Positions 31,801-43,025 of a stretch of DNA of 64,000 bases are shown here, one piece after another. The notes below the pieces were generated by a model that searched no databases, had not been told where the DNA came from, and was given only the letters and a program-made list of their open reading frames with translations. Location: contig VLTN01000026.1 of NCBI GenBank assembly GCA_008330645.1, positions 124,001-188,000 of the forward strand. The letters are read 5' to 3'. Position numbers and translations under genes: made by a program. This DNA is from Cafeteria roenbergensis (taxonomy: Eukaryota > Sar > Bigyra > Bicosoecida > Cafeteriaceae). Numbering within the stretch: the first letter of the stretch is position 1; each line of letters opens with the position of its first letter.

Positions 31801-33430
31801 CGGTGGTGGTGGCTCGCAGCCTTGCCATCCACACCAGTCGCGCGCGGTTTCGCACCAGGGCGTGAACGAGGTCGAGGTGCTCGAATCCCACGATGTCGAG
31901 GAGGTCCGCCTCGAGGGGGCGGGCGTCGGTGGCGGCGGCGAGCAGGCCGAGAACGCGAGAGGCGGCCGTCTGGGCCGCCTGCTCGTCCGAGAACGCGGGC
32001 CCGAGCTTGCGCTGCACCCAGAAGGCGTCGATCGAGGCGAGGGGGACCAGACCCCTTGCGGCAACACCGGCGTCGGCAGAGTCCTCTTCTGACGCCCCGA
32101 CCACAAGCGCAGCGCCTCCGGACGCGGCAGAGGCAGCGGCGCCCGCGCCGTCCAAGCCCTCGTCGACGTCCTCGTCGTCCTTGTCCTCCTCGTCCGGCAC
32201 CACCTCCGACACCAGCGCCCCTGTTCCGGCCGCGAAGCCGCGGCGCCCGTCCTCGTCCTCGTCCTCGTCGAACACCACCGCCATATCCACGTCGGCGCCC
32301 ACGCCGGCGCCGCCCGCTGGCGCGCTCGCGTCCACCCCGCTCTCAAAGTCTGAGAGCCGCATCGCGTGGTCCTTCACCGCGTCCCATGCCGGGCGGGATC
32401 CCAGGAGCTCCGCCCCGGCAGCGGCGCGCGCCTCCTCGTCGCCGTCGAAGTCGGCGCCGCGGGCGATCGCGACGGCCTCCTGGGCAGCATCTGCCAGTGC
32501 GTCGCTGGGCACGTCGCCGACGGCGTCCCGCACCGCGCGGAGAACGGCCTGCCAGACGGCGCGGGTGGATGCGCTGGAGGGTTGGTACCGCCCTGCGCCC
32601 CCGAGGAGGTCCACGGAGGCGGCCGCGGCGAGGATGCCGCCTGCAGAGCTCTGGCCGGCAAAGGAAGGGGCTGCTCCGGCCGCACGGGCGCGCGCGCTTG
32701 CACGGTCGCTGCGGACAGGGTGTGGGTAAGGGGCAGAGAGGAGGGGGCGCTGGGCGATGGGGGGGGGGGGGGACGGTGCTGAAGGCCGCCCGCGTGGAGG
32801 CGAAACACACCGGCGCTCGCTCTGGCAGGCGAGCGATGGTGAACGCGATGGCAAAGCGGACGCGGGAGCGGGGGCGGGGCAGCATACGCCCTAGGTGCAC
32901 CGCATTCGGTAGGTTGGCTGGGGCCCGGCGCAGCCCCACCCGCTGCGCGCTCCGCTCCACCGCGATCCCGACGGTTCCGATTCGGCTCGGGCTGCGAAGC
33001 GCGCTTGCCACGCCCAGTCACCAGTGTGACGCCCCTCTGCAAAGCGCGCGCGCCGGGGCTCACGATGCGCGCTCCTTGAGGGCCTTGGGGACCTCGCGGC
33101 CGGCGCGGTCGCCCATCTTGAGGCCCTTGACGCGGTCCCGCATTGACTCTGCCTCTCCAGTCGGAGCGCCATGCTCGCGGCGGCCCGAGGCAATGTTCAG
33201 CACATAGTTTGTGTTCTGCGAACGTCAGGGCAAGACGCACGGACGGCTCGGGCGGATGGGGTGCCTAGGCAAGGCCTCTGGCGCCGCCCTCTCGCGGGAA
33301 GCGCCACGGTTGGCGAAGCTCGGGCGCCGCGCGGCTTGCGCCGGGGCAGGAGCCGGGCGGGCAGCGCCGAGCGCGCCCAACTCACGGCCTTGTACTCATA
33401 CTTCCTCGAGCGGGCGACCTCATCAGCCAT
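25835..33430 (-). CDS. BRR2: BRR2/SNRNP200, U5 snRNP Ski2-like RNA helicase
   Basis: Helicase that unwinds U4/U6 during spliceosome activation. Exons 33386-33430, 33064-33215 and 25835-32708 give 2356 residues (human 2136). Exon 1 MADEVARSRKYEYKA and exon 2 NTNYVLNIASGRREHGAPTG, VKGLKMGDRAG match the human start ([39 protein letters not shown]). N-terminal helicase cassette: RVQSRLCDAALRSAGNLLLC, Walker A APTGAGKTN, DEVH in LLIIDEVHLLHD, SATLPNYQDVAAFLRV, LGRAGRPQFDTFGEG, followed by a Sec63 unit. C-terminal cassette: AAPGAGKTL, degenerate motif II DDVH, LRMVGRSSRPREDEG, then the second Sec63 unit ending near FMSDAYLGCD-like LMSDAYLGCDKQLSLSL. Extra length is Ala- and Ser-rich inserts, one a Ser run encoded by GAC-complement repeats (about 27743-27820). 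Both introns lie within the first 66 codons. Confidence 0.97.
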
Positions 33431-33729
33431 CTCTGGCCGGAAGGGTGCCCGGTGCCCGCGCGGAGCCCTCGCTCGGCGCATATTTGCCTCGACGAGAGTC
33501 CGTGGGCAGAGCCTGCATTCGCCCGGATTGCGGCGGTCGCTCGCCTGCGAGTGCCGCGGCGCAAGCTGGCCAAGCGCTGAGTGACTGGCAGCCACGAGCC
33601 GCGTGTGCGTTGCGCTCCGCGCATTGCGCTTGCCAGGACCCCCGCTTGGGCGAGAGCTCCTTCGTCACGAACGGCAGGACTGATCCTGTTTTGCTCTCCA
33701 CACGAATCCGCAAAGCAGCTGGAGTCTGC

Positions 33730-35145
33730 CTACTCCGCGCGCTCGAGCTCAACGCCAAGAGTGTCAGGCAAAACGCGCTCAAACGCCAAACCCAGCTCGC
33801 TCAAGATGTCTGGCGTCACCGTCGCGCGGCGATGCTTGGCAAACGCGCTTCGAGCAGCGTCCCGCAGGATGGCACATGCTGCTGCGCTGGCGGCCGGCAG
33901 GTCGTCGCCGGCCCATGACGCAAGGGCTCCCAGCGCGCCCGCCAGCACGTCACCCTGTCCACCGCACCGCCTGGGGCTGCCGGCATGCGACACAGCAAAC
34001 GCCTCTCCGCCGTCGGCCCCGTCCGCACCCGCAGCTTTGGCCGCGGCGCTGCCCGGCACGGGCGCGCGCGCGACCACGTCCTCCGCGCCCTTGAGGACTA
34101 CCGTTACCCCCCCCCCAAGCGCCTTGGACAGGCCCAGCGCTCCTCCTTCTTCCGCCGGGCCCGGCTTGGCAGCAGCAGCAGCGGCCCTCGCGTCGGCCGC
34201 TGCCGCCTCCGGCTTGGCCGCGGCTGCAGCTGCGGCCGCGATCCGCGCAGCCTCGGCGGCGTTGGGCGTAATCACAACGCGACTGCCCCCACGCACGATG
34301 CTGGGCTTGCACGCCACTGCCCACAGGGCATCCGCGTCCAGCACGACAGCAGGTCCCGTGCCGTCCTCCCCGCCCTGGCAGAGCATCTCAATGGCCGCCG
34401 ACACAGCCGCTTGCACAGCCACCTCGCGGCCGAGCCCAGGGCCCACCACCACGGCAGAGGGCCTCGCAGCGCGCACGAGGCCGAGGAGGTTTTGAGCGGC
34501 CAACCTTGCGACAGCATCCCGCCGTGCCGCGGGCAGGCGGGCCACGCGCTCGTTCTCCTCGCTGGGGCAACGGGACGGGAGGGGGAGGGGGGAAGAGGCG
34601 GAGAGGCGAGCAACGGTCGGCCGCCAGAGAGACCGGTGGGTCGCTGCACCACGGCTCGGGCTGCAAGACTGGCGGTCGCAGCAGGGGTGGCGGCAGCACA
34701 GCAGCGACGCAGCCGGGTGACGCCCCCAGGAGCGCCGCGCGCGTGGCCCCGGAGGGGTGGACGCTGCTGACCAAACCAACGAAGCGCTCAGCTCACGCAG
34801 AGGGCAGTCCCGGGATGACGATGAGCTCTGGCGAGAACGCCTTGATTGCGCCAGCCGCTTCCGGCGCGCAGATCACCCACGCAAGGTCAGCCCCTGTGCG
34901 CAGCGCTGCCATCGCAGCATAGCAAGGCGCACCTGAGTACTCGATGCTGCCCCCGATGACGACAACCCTGCCTGCGGGGCGCGGCCCAGAAGCAAGCGCC
35001 GAATGTGCTGGAGTGAGTGTCCGCCGCAGGCTGGGAGCTGGCTCACAAGCTCACCGGGCTGCAGCTCACCATGCTGGCCCTTGTGGAACGGCACTGCGAA
35101 CGAGGGCACAAACTTCCGAGCCCGCAAGCACGCCTCGGCTGCCAT
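33730..35145 (-). CDS. NAXD: ATP/ADP-dependent NAD(P)HX dehydratase (CARKD family)
   Basis: Repairs hydrated NADH/NADPH (NADHX), a metabolite-repair enzyme of the ribokinase-like fold. Exons 35070-35145, 34797-34971 and 33730-34561 give 360 residues. Exon 1 ends FVPSFAVPFHKGQHG; exon 2 GRVVVIGGSIEYSGAPCYAA, ALRTGADLAWVICA and AFSPELIVIPGL; exon 3 [33 protein letters not shown], then the nucleotide/catalytic block [20 protein letters not shown]. All match human CARKD ([54 protein letters not shown]). An Ala-rich insert of about 30 residues separates the TPN motif from GGGVTVVLKG. There is no obvious targeting peptide, so it is probably cytosolic. Divergent from the PKA gene, 153 bp between starts. 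Confidence 0.93.
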
Positions 35146-35298
35146 CGCGGACACGAGAGTGCGCAGCCCGCTTAATGAGCCCCGAGCTCTGTCGTGGCCG
35201 CCGCGGCTCGGCCCCACTCCAGCGCAGCTCGTGGCCGGTGACCGGGGGCTGGAGTCTCGCACCCGACTGCGCAAGCCTCAGGCGTGCCCTCGCTCGGC

Positions 35299-36662
35299 AT
35301 GGCGGCGGCTGCTGCGGCCGCAGCGGCCGCGGCGGCGGGGACGGGTGAGCCCGCCTATCGGTGTCTGCTCCGCTTGCAGCTCGCGTTGCCGAGTGGAAGT
35401 TGACGCGCGCGCCCCTCGAACGGCACGGTCGGCATGCGTTTGCTCGCAGGTGCGGCTCGGAGTGGCGCGGCAGCCGGAGGCGTTCGCGTGACCTCGGCGC
35501 TGACGAAAACCGATTTCGAGTTTGGCCCGGTCATCGGCGTGGGGACGTTCTCTCGCGTCTACGTGGCTACACACGTCGCGTCCCGGAGGGTTTGGGCTAT
35601 CAAGTGCATGTCCAAGGCCGAATGCATGCGGCTGCAGCAGGCGGACCACGTGCGGTCCGAGCGGGCGATTCTCGAGTCGAACGACCACCCGTTCATCGTC
35701 GGCTTCGGCGGCACGTTCCAAGGTGAGTCCTCAGGCAGCGGCTGACGCCAAGGCGCGCGGGGGGGAGCTTCCCTCGCCCGCGCCGGCGCTTGCGTACTTG
35801 ATGGCTGGATCGCGACGCCGACCGCGCGCCGCCTGACCCCCGCTGGACTTGCACCACCCCCCACGACACCTCCCTCCCCTTTAAACACGCTTCATGCCCT
35901 CCCCCTCCCCCCCTGCTCCTCATCTGGCCTCACGTTGCAGACGACCGGTGCGCCTACATCGTGATGGAGTTCGCGCAAGGCGGGGAGCTCTTCACGCACT
36001 TGCGCAAGGCGGGCCGATTCCCAAACGAAACCGCCCGCTTCTACGCCGCGCAGTGCGCCCTCGCCCTGGAGCACCTGCACCGCCGCTCTGTCATCTACCG
36101 AGATCTCAAGCCCGAGAACGTGGTGCTGGACAGCCGCGGTTTCGTGAGGCTAGTGGACCTCGGCTTCGCCAAGCGTGTCGCGTTCAAGACCTTCACCCTC
36201 TGCGGCACTCCCGAGTACATCGCCCCGGAGATGCTTCTGAACAGGGGCCACGACAAGGGCGTCGACTGGTGGGCGCTGGGAGTGCTGCTGTTCGAAATGC
36301 TGGCCGGCCAAGCGCCCTTCATCGACGACGACCCCATGGGGGTGTACGGCCAGATCATTGAAGGCACCGTGGTGTTCCCCAAGTACATGGAGCGCGGCGC
36401 CCGCTCCCTCGTCAAGCGTCTGCTGCACCCTGACCCTGCCAAGCGGCTCGGCTGCCTCCGCCGCGGGGCAGTGGAGGTGCGCGAGCACCGCTTCTTCGAC
36501 GGCTTCGACTGGGACGGCGCTTATGGGAAGACGATCACGGCCCCCATCGTGCCTGACCTGCGGGGGCCAACGGACGTGAACGAGTTCGACCCGTATCCGG
36601 ACGAGGAGGACGAGCCGACGCTGCCGGCGTACGAAGGCGAGGACCCGTTCGCCGAGTTCTGA
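35299..36662 (+). CDS. AGC kinase, cAMP-dependent protein kinase catalytic subunit-like
   Basis: Ser/Thr kinase closest to the PKA catalytic subunit. Exons 35299-35344, 35450-35722 and 35941-36662 give 346 residues. Exon 1 encodes Met plus 12 Ala. Gly-loop GVGTFSRVY (about 45-53), VAIK-type WAIKCMSK, catalytic loop YRDLKPENVVLD, activation segment TFTLCGTPEYIAPEMLL with the PDK1-type Thr in place, and KGVDWWALGVLLFEML. The metal-binding motif reads DLG (LVDLGFAKRV) instead of DFG. The C-tail ends EDPFAEF, equivalent to PKA's terminal FTEF hydrophobic motif, with no residues beyond, which is typical of PKA rather than PKG, AKT or S6K. No regulatory domain is fused. It ends about 420 bp from the TyrRS stop. 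Confidence 0.9.
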
Positions 36663-37078
36663 CCGCGCCGCCAGCGCGGCGGTGGACACCCGCCACCGCT
36701 GGCGCGCATTGCACTGCGACCCGGCTGCGTTTTTGCCCCGACGACTGAGCCCCGAACCTTGCGCCCCGAAGAGCCGCGACACATGGCCTGGCCTGGCCTG
36801 TGCCTGAGGAGCACCGAGTGTGCAGCGCCGCGGCGTCAGTGCGAGCGCTTGCCTGGCGGGTGCGCGAACCCACACGGACACCAGCACACACACACGAACT
36901 CGGAATCGCACTCAAAACTCGCGCTGTGAAAGTGAATCGCACGTGGAGCGGACGGCGCGCAGGGCGGAAGCCGGCTGCTCGTGGCGCCGGATCCAGAGCC
37001 AGAGCCGGGGCCAGGCGCCGGCTCCGCGCGCGGCAGGCCACGCCCTGCGGCCGTTCGCGCACGGACTGGTGCCGGTGC
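36663..37078. other. Convergent intergenic region, PKA / TyrRS
   Basis: 416 bp between stop codons without a gene. A CA-rich tract (36871-36896) lies about 185 bp past the TyrRS stop and is TG-rich on its sense strand. Confidence 0.5.
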
Positions 37079-38419
37079 CTAGCGGGTGACCTTGAATGCC
37101 TTGACGCGCTTGAGGAGCGCCTTGGCCTTGGGGTCGCTGGTGAAGTGCTTGCGGACCGGCTCGATGAGGTCGTTGATGGTGGCGGCGAGGCTGGTCTTGA
37201 GGTCTGAGGGGTGCAGCGCGCCGGAGACGAAGTCCGCCTCGAGGGCCTCGTATGAGGCGTAGGTCTGGGGGCCGCCGTCCTTCTCGGCGCGCTCCACGGT
37301 CCAGGACGACTCGCGGCCGAAGACGAGGTGCTTGGTCCAGTCGAGGACGGGGTTGCCGTCGACGACGCCGATGGGGCAGAAGGCCTTCTTGATCTTGGAG
37401 CGCACGGTCATGGCGTCGTCCTCCATGAAGATGGCGGAGTTGGGGTCGCTCTTGCTCATCTTCTCCTGGCCCTCCTTGAGGCCCATGAGCATGTGGTGGG
37501 ATAGGATGACGGGCTTGTTCTTGCGCTTGCTGGCGGTGCAGTACTCACGGGCGAGCATGTTCACCTTGCGCTGGTCCATGCCGAGCTGGCAGATGTCCGC
37601 CTTGAGGTAGAAGATGTCGGCGCACTGCATGCAGGGGTAGAGCACCTGCGCGGCGGAGAGCTCGTCGGCCTCGGCGCGGCCCATGATGGTGCAGCAGCGC
37701 TTGATGCGAGCAAGGCTGTTCTGCCGAGCGATGTCCATGACCAGAGACCAGTACTCGTCGGGGCGGGCGTTGATCTCGTCCGAGGCCCACAGGAACTCCA
37801 CGTTGTCCATGTTCATGCCGGCGGCCTTCCACACCTCCACCATGTACTCGCCGACCACGCGGATCTTCTTGAGGTCGCCGCCCATCTTGTTGTTCAGCAT
37901 GGCGAACCAGTCGGCGACCCAGAACTTGAACACGCACCCGGCAGCCGTCAGCTTGTTCACGTTGATGGCCTTGAGGATGCCCTGCGCGATGTGCATGCGG
38001 CCCGACGGCTCGAAGCCGTCGTAGCACACGGGGAAGGGCTTCTTCTCCAGCAGCGCCGCAAGCTCCTCCTCCTGGATGCACTCCTCGCCAACGCTCAGCG
38101 CGGCGCGAATGCGCTCTTCCAGGGGCAGCGTGGAAGCGACGTACGCCTTGGCCGGGCCGGACGACGCGGCGGCGGCGGCGGCGGCGGCGGGAGCGGCAGC
38201 AGCCGCGCCCTTGCCCTTGGGCGCAGCGGCAGGCGAGGCGCCCGCCCCGGCAGCCGACGATGCGGCGGCAGCGGCTGCTCCAGCGGAGGCGGCGCCAGCG
38301 GCGCGCTTTGCGGCGGCCGCCTTGCGGGCCTTGGCGTCCTTGGCGAGAACGACGACGCCGTCCACGACCTTGAACTTCTTGTTCAGGCCGGCTTCGAAGG
38401 ACACTCCCATGGCAGCCAT
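37079..38419 (-). CDS. Cytosolic tyrosyl-tRNA synthetase, plant type
   Basis: Charges tRNA-Tyr. Single exon from ATG 38419, 446 residues. Class I signature GRMHIAQG (HIGH-type, residues 140-147) in FEPSGRMHIAQGILKAINVN, and KMSKS (320-324) in GQEKMSKSDPNSAIFMED. The blocks WVADWFAMLNNKMGGDLKKI and EFLWASDEINARPDEYW resemble the plant/apicomplexan cytosolic TyrRS group more than the animal enzyme, which carries an EMAPII domain absent here. The first 90 residues are Ala-rich with scattered Lys, following a short MGVSFEAGLNKKFKVVDG start; they are probably disordered. Divergent from ARP3, 287 bp between starts. Confidence 0.94.
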   Translation of the reverse strand: MAAMGVSFEAGLNKKFKVVDGVVVLAKDAKARKAAAAKRAAGAASAGAAAAAASSAAGAGASPAAAPKGKGAAAAAPAAAAAAAASSGPAKAYVASTLPLEERIRAALSVGEECIQEEELAALLEKKPFPVCYDGFEPSGRMHIAQGILKAINVNKLTAAGCVFKFWVADWFAMLNNKMGGDLKKIRVVGEYMVEVWKAAGMNMDNVEFLWASDEINARPDEYWSLVMDIARQNSLARIKRCCTIMGRAEADELSAAQVLYPCMQCADIFYLKADICQLGMDQRKVNMLAREYCTASKRKNKPVILSHHMLMGLKEGQEKMSKSDPNSAIFMEDDAMTVRSKIKKAFCPIGVVDGNPVLDWTKHLVFGRESSWTVERAEKDGGPQTYASYEALEADFVSGALHPSDLKTSLAATINDLIEPVRKHFTSDPKAKALLKRVKAFKVTR

Positions 38420-38706
38420 GGCGAAGTCGGTCGCAGGCAAGCGGACGCGGCGAGCGGGGACGCGCAACGGCAGTCCTGTGCGGAGAGCAGCGCGCGGCGA
38501 AGCGTCCTTGGCTTTGTTTTTTCGCGTCGCCCCCGTTTCTCGCCCCTCTGCGCCAGCGGCTCTGCCGGCGGGTGTTGTGCTGGCATGGCTCCGGGCTTGG
38601 CGTTCCCACATTGAACCCGGCGCTTCCGGACCCGCCGCCCTCGCCGCGGGCCGCACATCCGCGCTGACCAGGCCCGCACTCCCGGTAGCAGTCTTGCTCG
38701 CTCGCC

Positions 38707-40552
38707 ATGGCAGCAGCAGGAGCCTCGTGGGCGTCCTCCAAGCCGCCCGTCGTCATCGACAATGGCACTGGGTGAGCTGCGGCCCACTCCCCGGCGCTCG
38801 CACCACTGCAGCCGGCCCTCGCGAAGAAGCGCCTCGCCGGCGGCGATCGGCAGCGCCCGGCGCCTCGCCTGCGCGGCGCCGTGTCTGGGTACACGACCTT
38901 GGGCCCGCTGGGGGGGCAGAATTGCAGCCGCCGCCAGCTCCTGGGCCACGATTCCACTCGAATCGCACCGGGCCCGACCGGAAGCTTCCCGAGCTCCGAG
39001 CGGCGACGGACCGGAGCGTGGCCGTGTTTGCTGCGACCGGCGCGGCAGGACATGCCGGCGACCCGGGAACGGGGCGGAGCAGAGACCAAGGCCGCGCGGC
39101 CAGAGCGATCACAAGAAGCGCTCTGGCCGCAACGCGGATCCAGCCTTGCCTGCAGCCGCCGCCACGGCAAGCCCCGCGCCGCCGAGGAGCGCCAGTGTCT
39201 GTCATTTGCTTCGGACCGTGCGTGCCCGCCCCGGGCCCGCCTCGCCCTGACCGCGCCACCTTGCTTGCTGCATCGCCGTCCAGTGCTCTCGAGACGCCCC
39301 TCGCCGCGCTGCTGCGCTCGCCTGCCCGCGCAGGTACACCAAGATGGGGTACTCGGGGAACTCTGAGCCGTCGTACATTGTGCCGACCGCCATCGCCACC
39401 AAGGACGGCGTGCGGGCGGGCGACCACCGCGCCAAGCGCACCGAGATGGAGGACCTGGACTTCTTCATCGGCGACGAAGCCGTGGCCAGGAGCAGCACGC
39501 ACGCGGTCAACTACCCCATTCGCCACGGCCTCATCGAGAACTGGGACTCCATGGAGCGCCTGTGGCAGCGCTGCATGTTCGACTACCTGCGCTGCGAGCC
39601 GGAGGAGCACGGCGTGGTGCTGACCGAGCCCCCTCTCAACCCGCCCGAGAACCGCGAGTACGCTGCCGAGGTCATGTTCGAGACCTTCAACGTCCCCACG
39701 CTGTACATCGGCGTGCAGGCGGTGCTCGCCCTCATCGCGTCCTGGACGGCCAAGCCCGACGCCGAGCACAGCCTCACCGGAACCGTCGTGGACAGCGGCG
39801 ACGGCGTCACCCACGTCATCCCCGTCGCAGAGGGGTACGTCATCGGCTCCTGCATCAAGCACATCCCGCTGGCCGGCCACGACATCACCAAGTTCGTGCA
39901 GCAGCAGCTCCGCGAGCGCGGCGAGCCCGTGCCCCCCGAGATGAGCATGGACGTTGCCCGCCGCATCAAGGAGGACCACTGCTACGTGTGCAAGGACGTC
40001 GCCCGCGAGTTCGCTCGCTTCGACGCCAACCCCGGCAAGCACTTTTCCAAGTTCGAGGGCCGCCACCCTCGCACTCGCAAGCCATGGACAGCCGACGTCG
40101 GATACGAGTCCTTCCTGGGCCCCGAGCTCTTCTTCAACCCCGAAATCTACTCCAGCCAGCACACCAAGCCCCTCCCGCAGGTGGTGGACGACGCCATCAT
40201 CGCGTGCCCCATCGACACGCGCCGCGCGCTGTACAACAACGTGGTCCTGTCGGGCGGCTCCACTCTCTTCAGCAAGTTCAGCAAGCGGCTCCAGGGCGAC
40301 GTCCAGTCCATCGTGGACCAGCGCATCGAGGCCAACCAGGCCTCCCTTGCAGCCCGCGGCCACGCGGTGCGCGAGGTGAAGTTGCCCGTGAACGTGGTTT
40401 CGCACCCGTTCCAGCGGTACGCCGTGTGGTTCGGCGGCTCCATGCTGGCCGCGATGCCCGGGTTTGAGCGCAGCTGCCACACCAAGGCCCAGTACGAGGA
40501 GGAGGGGCCGCGCATCGCCAGGCACAACGCGGTGTTCAGCGCCACTATGTGA
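38707..40552 (+). CDS. ARP3: Actin-related protein 3 (ARP2/3 complex)
   Basis: Subunit of the ARP2/3 complex that nucleates branched actin filaments. Exons 38707-38771 and 39334-40552 give 427 residues. The 562-bp intron splits the phosphate-1 loop: the joined sequence is VVIDNGTGYTKMGYSGNSEP (human VVDCGTGYTKLGYAGNTEP). Then DLDFFIGDEA, PIRHGLIENWDSMER, LLTEPPLN-type LTEPPLNPPENREY, FNVPTLYIGVQAVLAL, DSGDGVTHVIPVAEGYVIGS, VGYESFLGPELFFNPEIYSS, NNVVLSGGSTLFSKF and QRYAVWFGGSMLAAMPGF. All the ARP3 hallmarks are present and the length is close to human (418). Its presence implies branched-actin machinery and so amoeboid or endocytic actin use. Confidence 0.97.
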
Positions 40553-41173
40553 CGGTCCGTTCATTTCGCATTGGCGCAGGCCCAATCTGCAATGCATATC
40601 TTGCGCGGGCTGGCTTTGGCGGCTCTCCGGTCGCTCGCCTGCCGAGACACACACACACGCACAACATCTCACCTTCCCTTGCTTGGGGACATCGCTCGTG
40701 TGCGCCCGGCGCACTCCGGCCACTCGAGTGTTCAGTGCGCAACAGCGCTGGCGGGTAGGGAGGTGGTTGTGTGCCGCACCGCTGCCAAAGGCGCGGCAAT
40801 CAAGGAACGAGCAAGCGTCTTTGTGATAGGTGGGAGGGTGCGGGGGGGGCGCAAAACTCGGCCACACCGAGGCGGGCGGGTTCCGCCCACTCACTCAGCC
40901 ACAATCACATCGAGGCACAAACACGCACGGGGGTGGCCTCCACTCCAGGCCCTCCCGCCCGCGCAAGCAGATGCGCCGGTGCCGCGCCCGGAACCGCGTC
41001 CGGTCAGCAGGGGGCGCGCGCTTCACGCCGTCAAGCAGACGGCGGATCACGCGAGCGCCCTCGAGACTCGGGGACTCGGTCCCAGGACAACAGCACGGCG
41101 CCCGGCTGGTCCTCCAGCCCGCGCGCAGGCCGGCTTCGCAAACGGATCAGCCGCTGCCGAGTCCAACCCGGAT
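40553..41173. other. Convergent intergenic region, ARP3 / mitochondrial HSP70
   Basis: 621 bp with no recognisable gene. CA-rich tracts at 40646-40663 and 40897-40928 are TG-rich on the HSP70 sense strand. A GGGGGG-containing purine run lies near 40830-40850. Confidence 0.45.
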
Positions 41174-41983
41174 TCAAGAGGACTTGTCCTTGGTCTCGGT
41201 CTTGTCGGTGAACTCGGCGTCCTTGACGGTCTCGTCCTTGGCCTCGTCCTTGGCCTCGCCGTCGGCCGAGGCGCTCTCGTCGGCGTTGGCGTACATGGCC
41301 TGGCCGATCTTCATGGCAGCCTGCTGGAGCTCCTCGAGGGCGCCCTTGACGGACGAGAGGTCCTCGGAGTCCTTCACCTCGCGGCCCTTGGAGATGGCGG
41401 CCTCAATGGCGGTCACGTCGTCGGTGCCGACCTTGGAGCGGTTCTCGTTGAGGCTCTTCTCGGTGCTGTAGATCAGGGAGTCGAGGTCGTTGCGGGCCTC
41501 GGCGAGCTGCTTGCGCTCGCCGTCCTTCTCCTTCATGGCCTCGGCCTCCCTGACCATGTTCTCGACCTCGGCGTCCGAGAGGCCGCCGCTGGACTTGATG
41601 ACGATGCTCTGCTCCTTGCCGGTGCCCTTGTCCTTGGCGTTCACGTTCACGATGCCGTCGGCGTTGATGTCAAAGGTGACCTCGATCTGGGGCACGCCAC
41701 GGGGGGCGGGGGGCACGCCAACGAGCTCGAAGTTGCCGAGCTTCTTGTTGTCGGCGGCCATTTCGCGCTCGCCCTGGAGCACGGTGATGCCCACCTGGGT
41801 CTGGTTGTCGGCGGCCGTGGAGAAGGTCTGGCTGCGGCGGGTGGGGATGGTGGTGTTGCGCGGGATGAGCTTGGTCATCACGCCGCCGAGGGTCTCGATG
41901 CCAAGGGACAGCGGGGTCACATCGAGGAGGATGACGTCGGTGACGTCGCCCTGGAGCACGCCGCCCTGGATGGCAGCGCCCAT

Positions 41984-42014
<31 letters not shown>

Positions 42015-42994
42015 GAGGGCTTGCGCTTGAAGGTCTCCTCAACCACACCGGCCACCTGGGGCATGCGGGTCATGCCGCCGACGAGCAGCACCTCGTCCAC
42101 GCCGCTGGCGTCGAGGCCGGCGTCCTGCAGCACACGAGGAAAGGCCGACAGGGCACAACGAAGCGAGAGCAGCACAGAGTGGCTTGGGAGCGCAGCGGGG
42201 AAGCATCGCGCGGGGAGAAAGCTGAGCGAGCGGGTCCGAGAGCAGGAGTCGCGAATTGTCGGGGAGAAGGACTGGCCTTGCGTTCAGCAGCCGAGCAAGC
42301 CTCCGGGTGGGCCAGCCCCGACGTCCCCATGTTGATCTGGCTGTGGTGTTAATATGTTGCGCTGAGGCGGGTGGAGAGCATACCCCGTCCAGCGCGACCG
42401 TCCAACAGCAGGCAGGAAGGCAAGCGAGCACGACGAGCAAGCGAAGCAACGCAAAGCAGCTGCAGGGCAGGGTAGGGGGGGGGAGGTGCAAGGGTCGGTC
42501 TCACCTTGATGCACTTCAGGCAGGGGTCGCGCGAGCGGGCCAGAAGGGGGGCGACCATGTTCTCATAGGTGGCGCGGTTCACCTTCACGTTGAGGTGCTT
42601 GGGGCCGCTGGCGTCGGCGGTGATGAAGGGGAGGTTGACATCGGTGGTCTTGAGCTGGTCGAGCTCGCGCTTGCACTTCTCGGCGGCTTCGCGGATGCGC
42701 TGCATGGCGAGGCGGTCGCCGGTGAGGTCGATGCCGGAGTCCTTCTTGAACTCCTGCACGATGTGCTGGAGGAGGACCTCGTCGAAGTCCTCGCCACCGA
42801 GCATGGTGTCGCCGTTGGTGGCCTTCACCTCGAACACGCCGGAGCTGATCTCGAGGATGGACACATCGAAGGTTCCGCCTCCGAGGTCGTACACGGCGAT
42901 CACCTTGCCGTCGGCCTTGTCCACGCCGTAGGCGAGGGCGGCAGCGGTGGGCTCGTTGATGATGCGCTCCACGTTGAGGCCGGCGATGCGGCCA

Positions 42995-43025
<31 letters not shown>

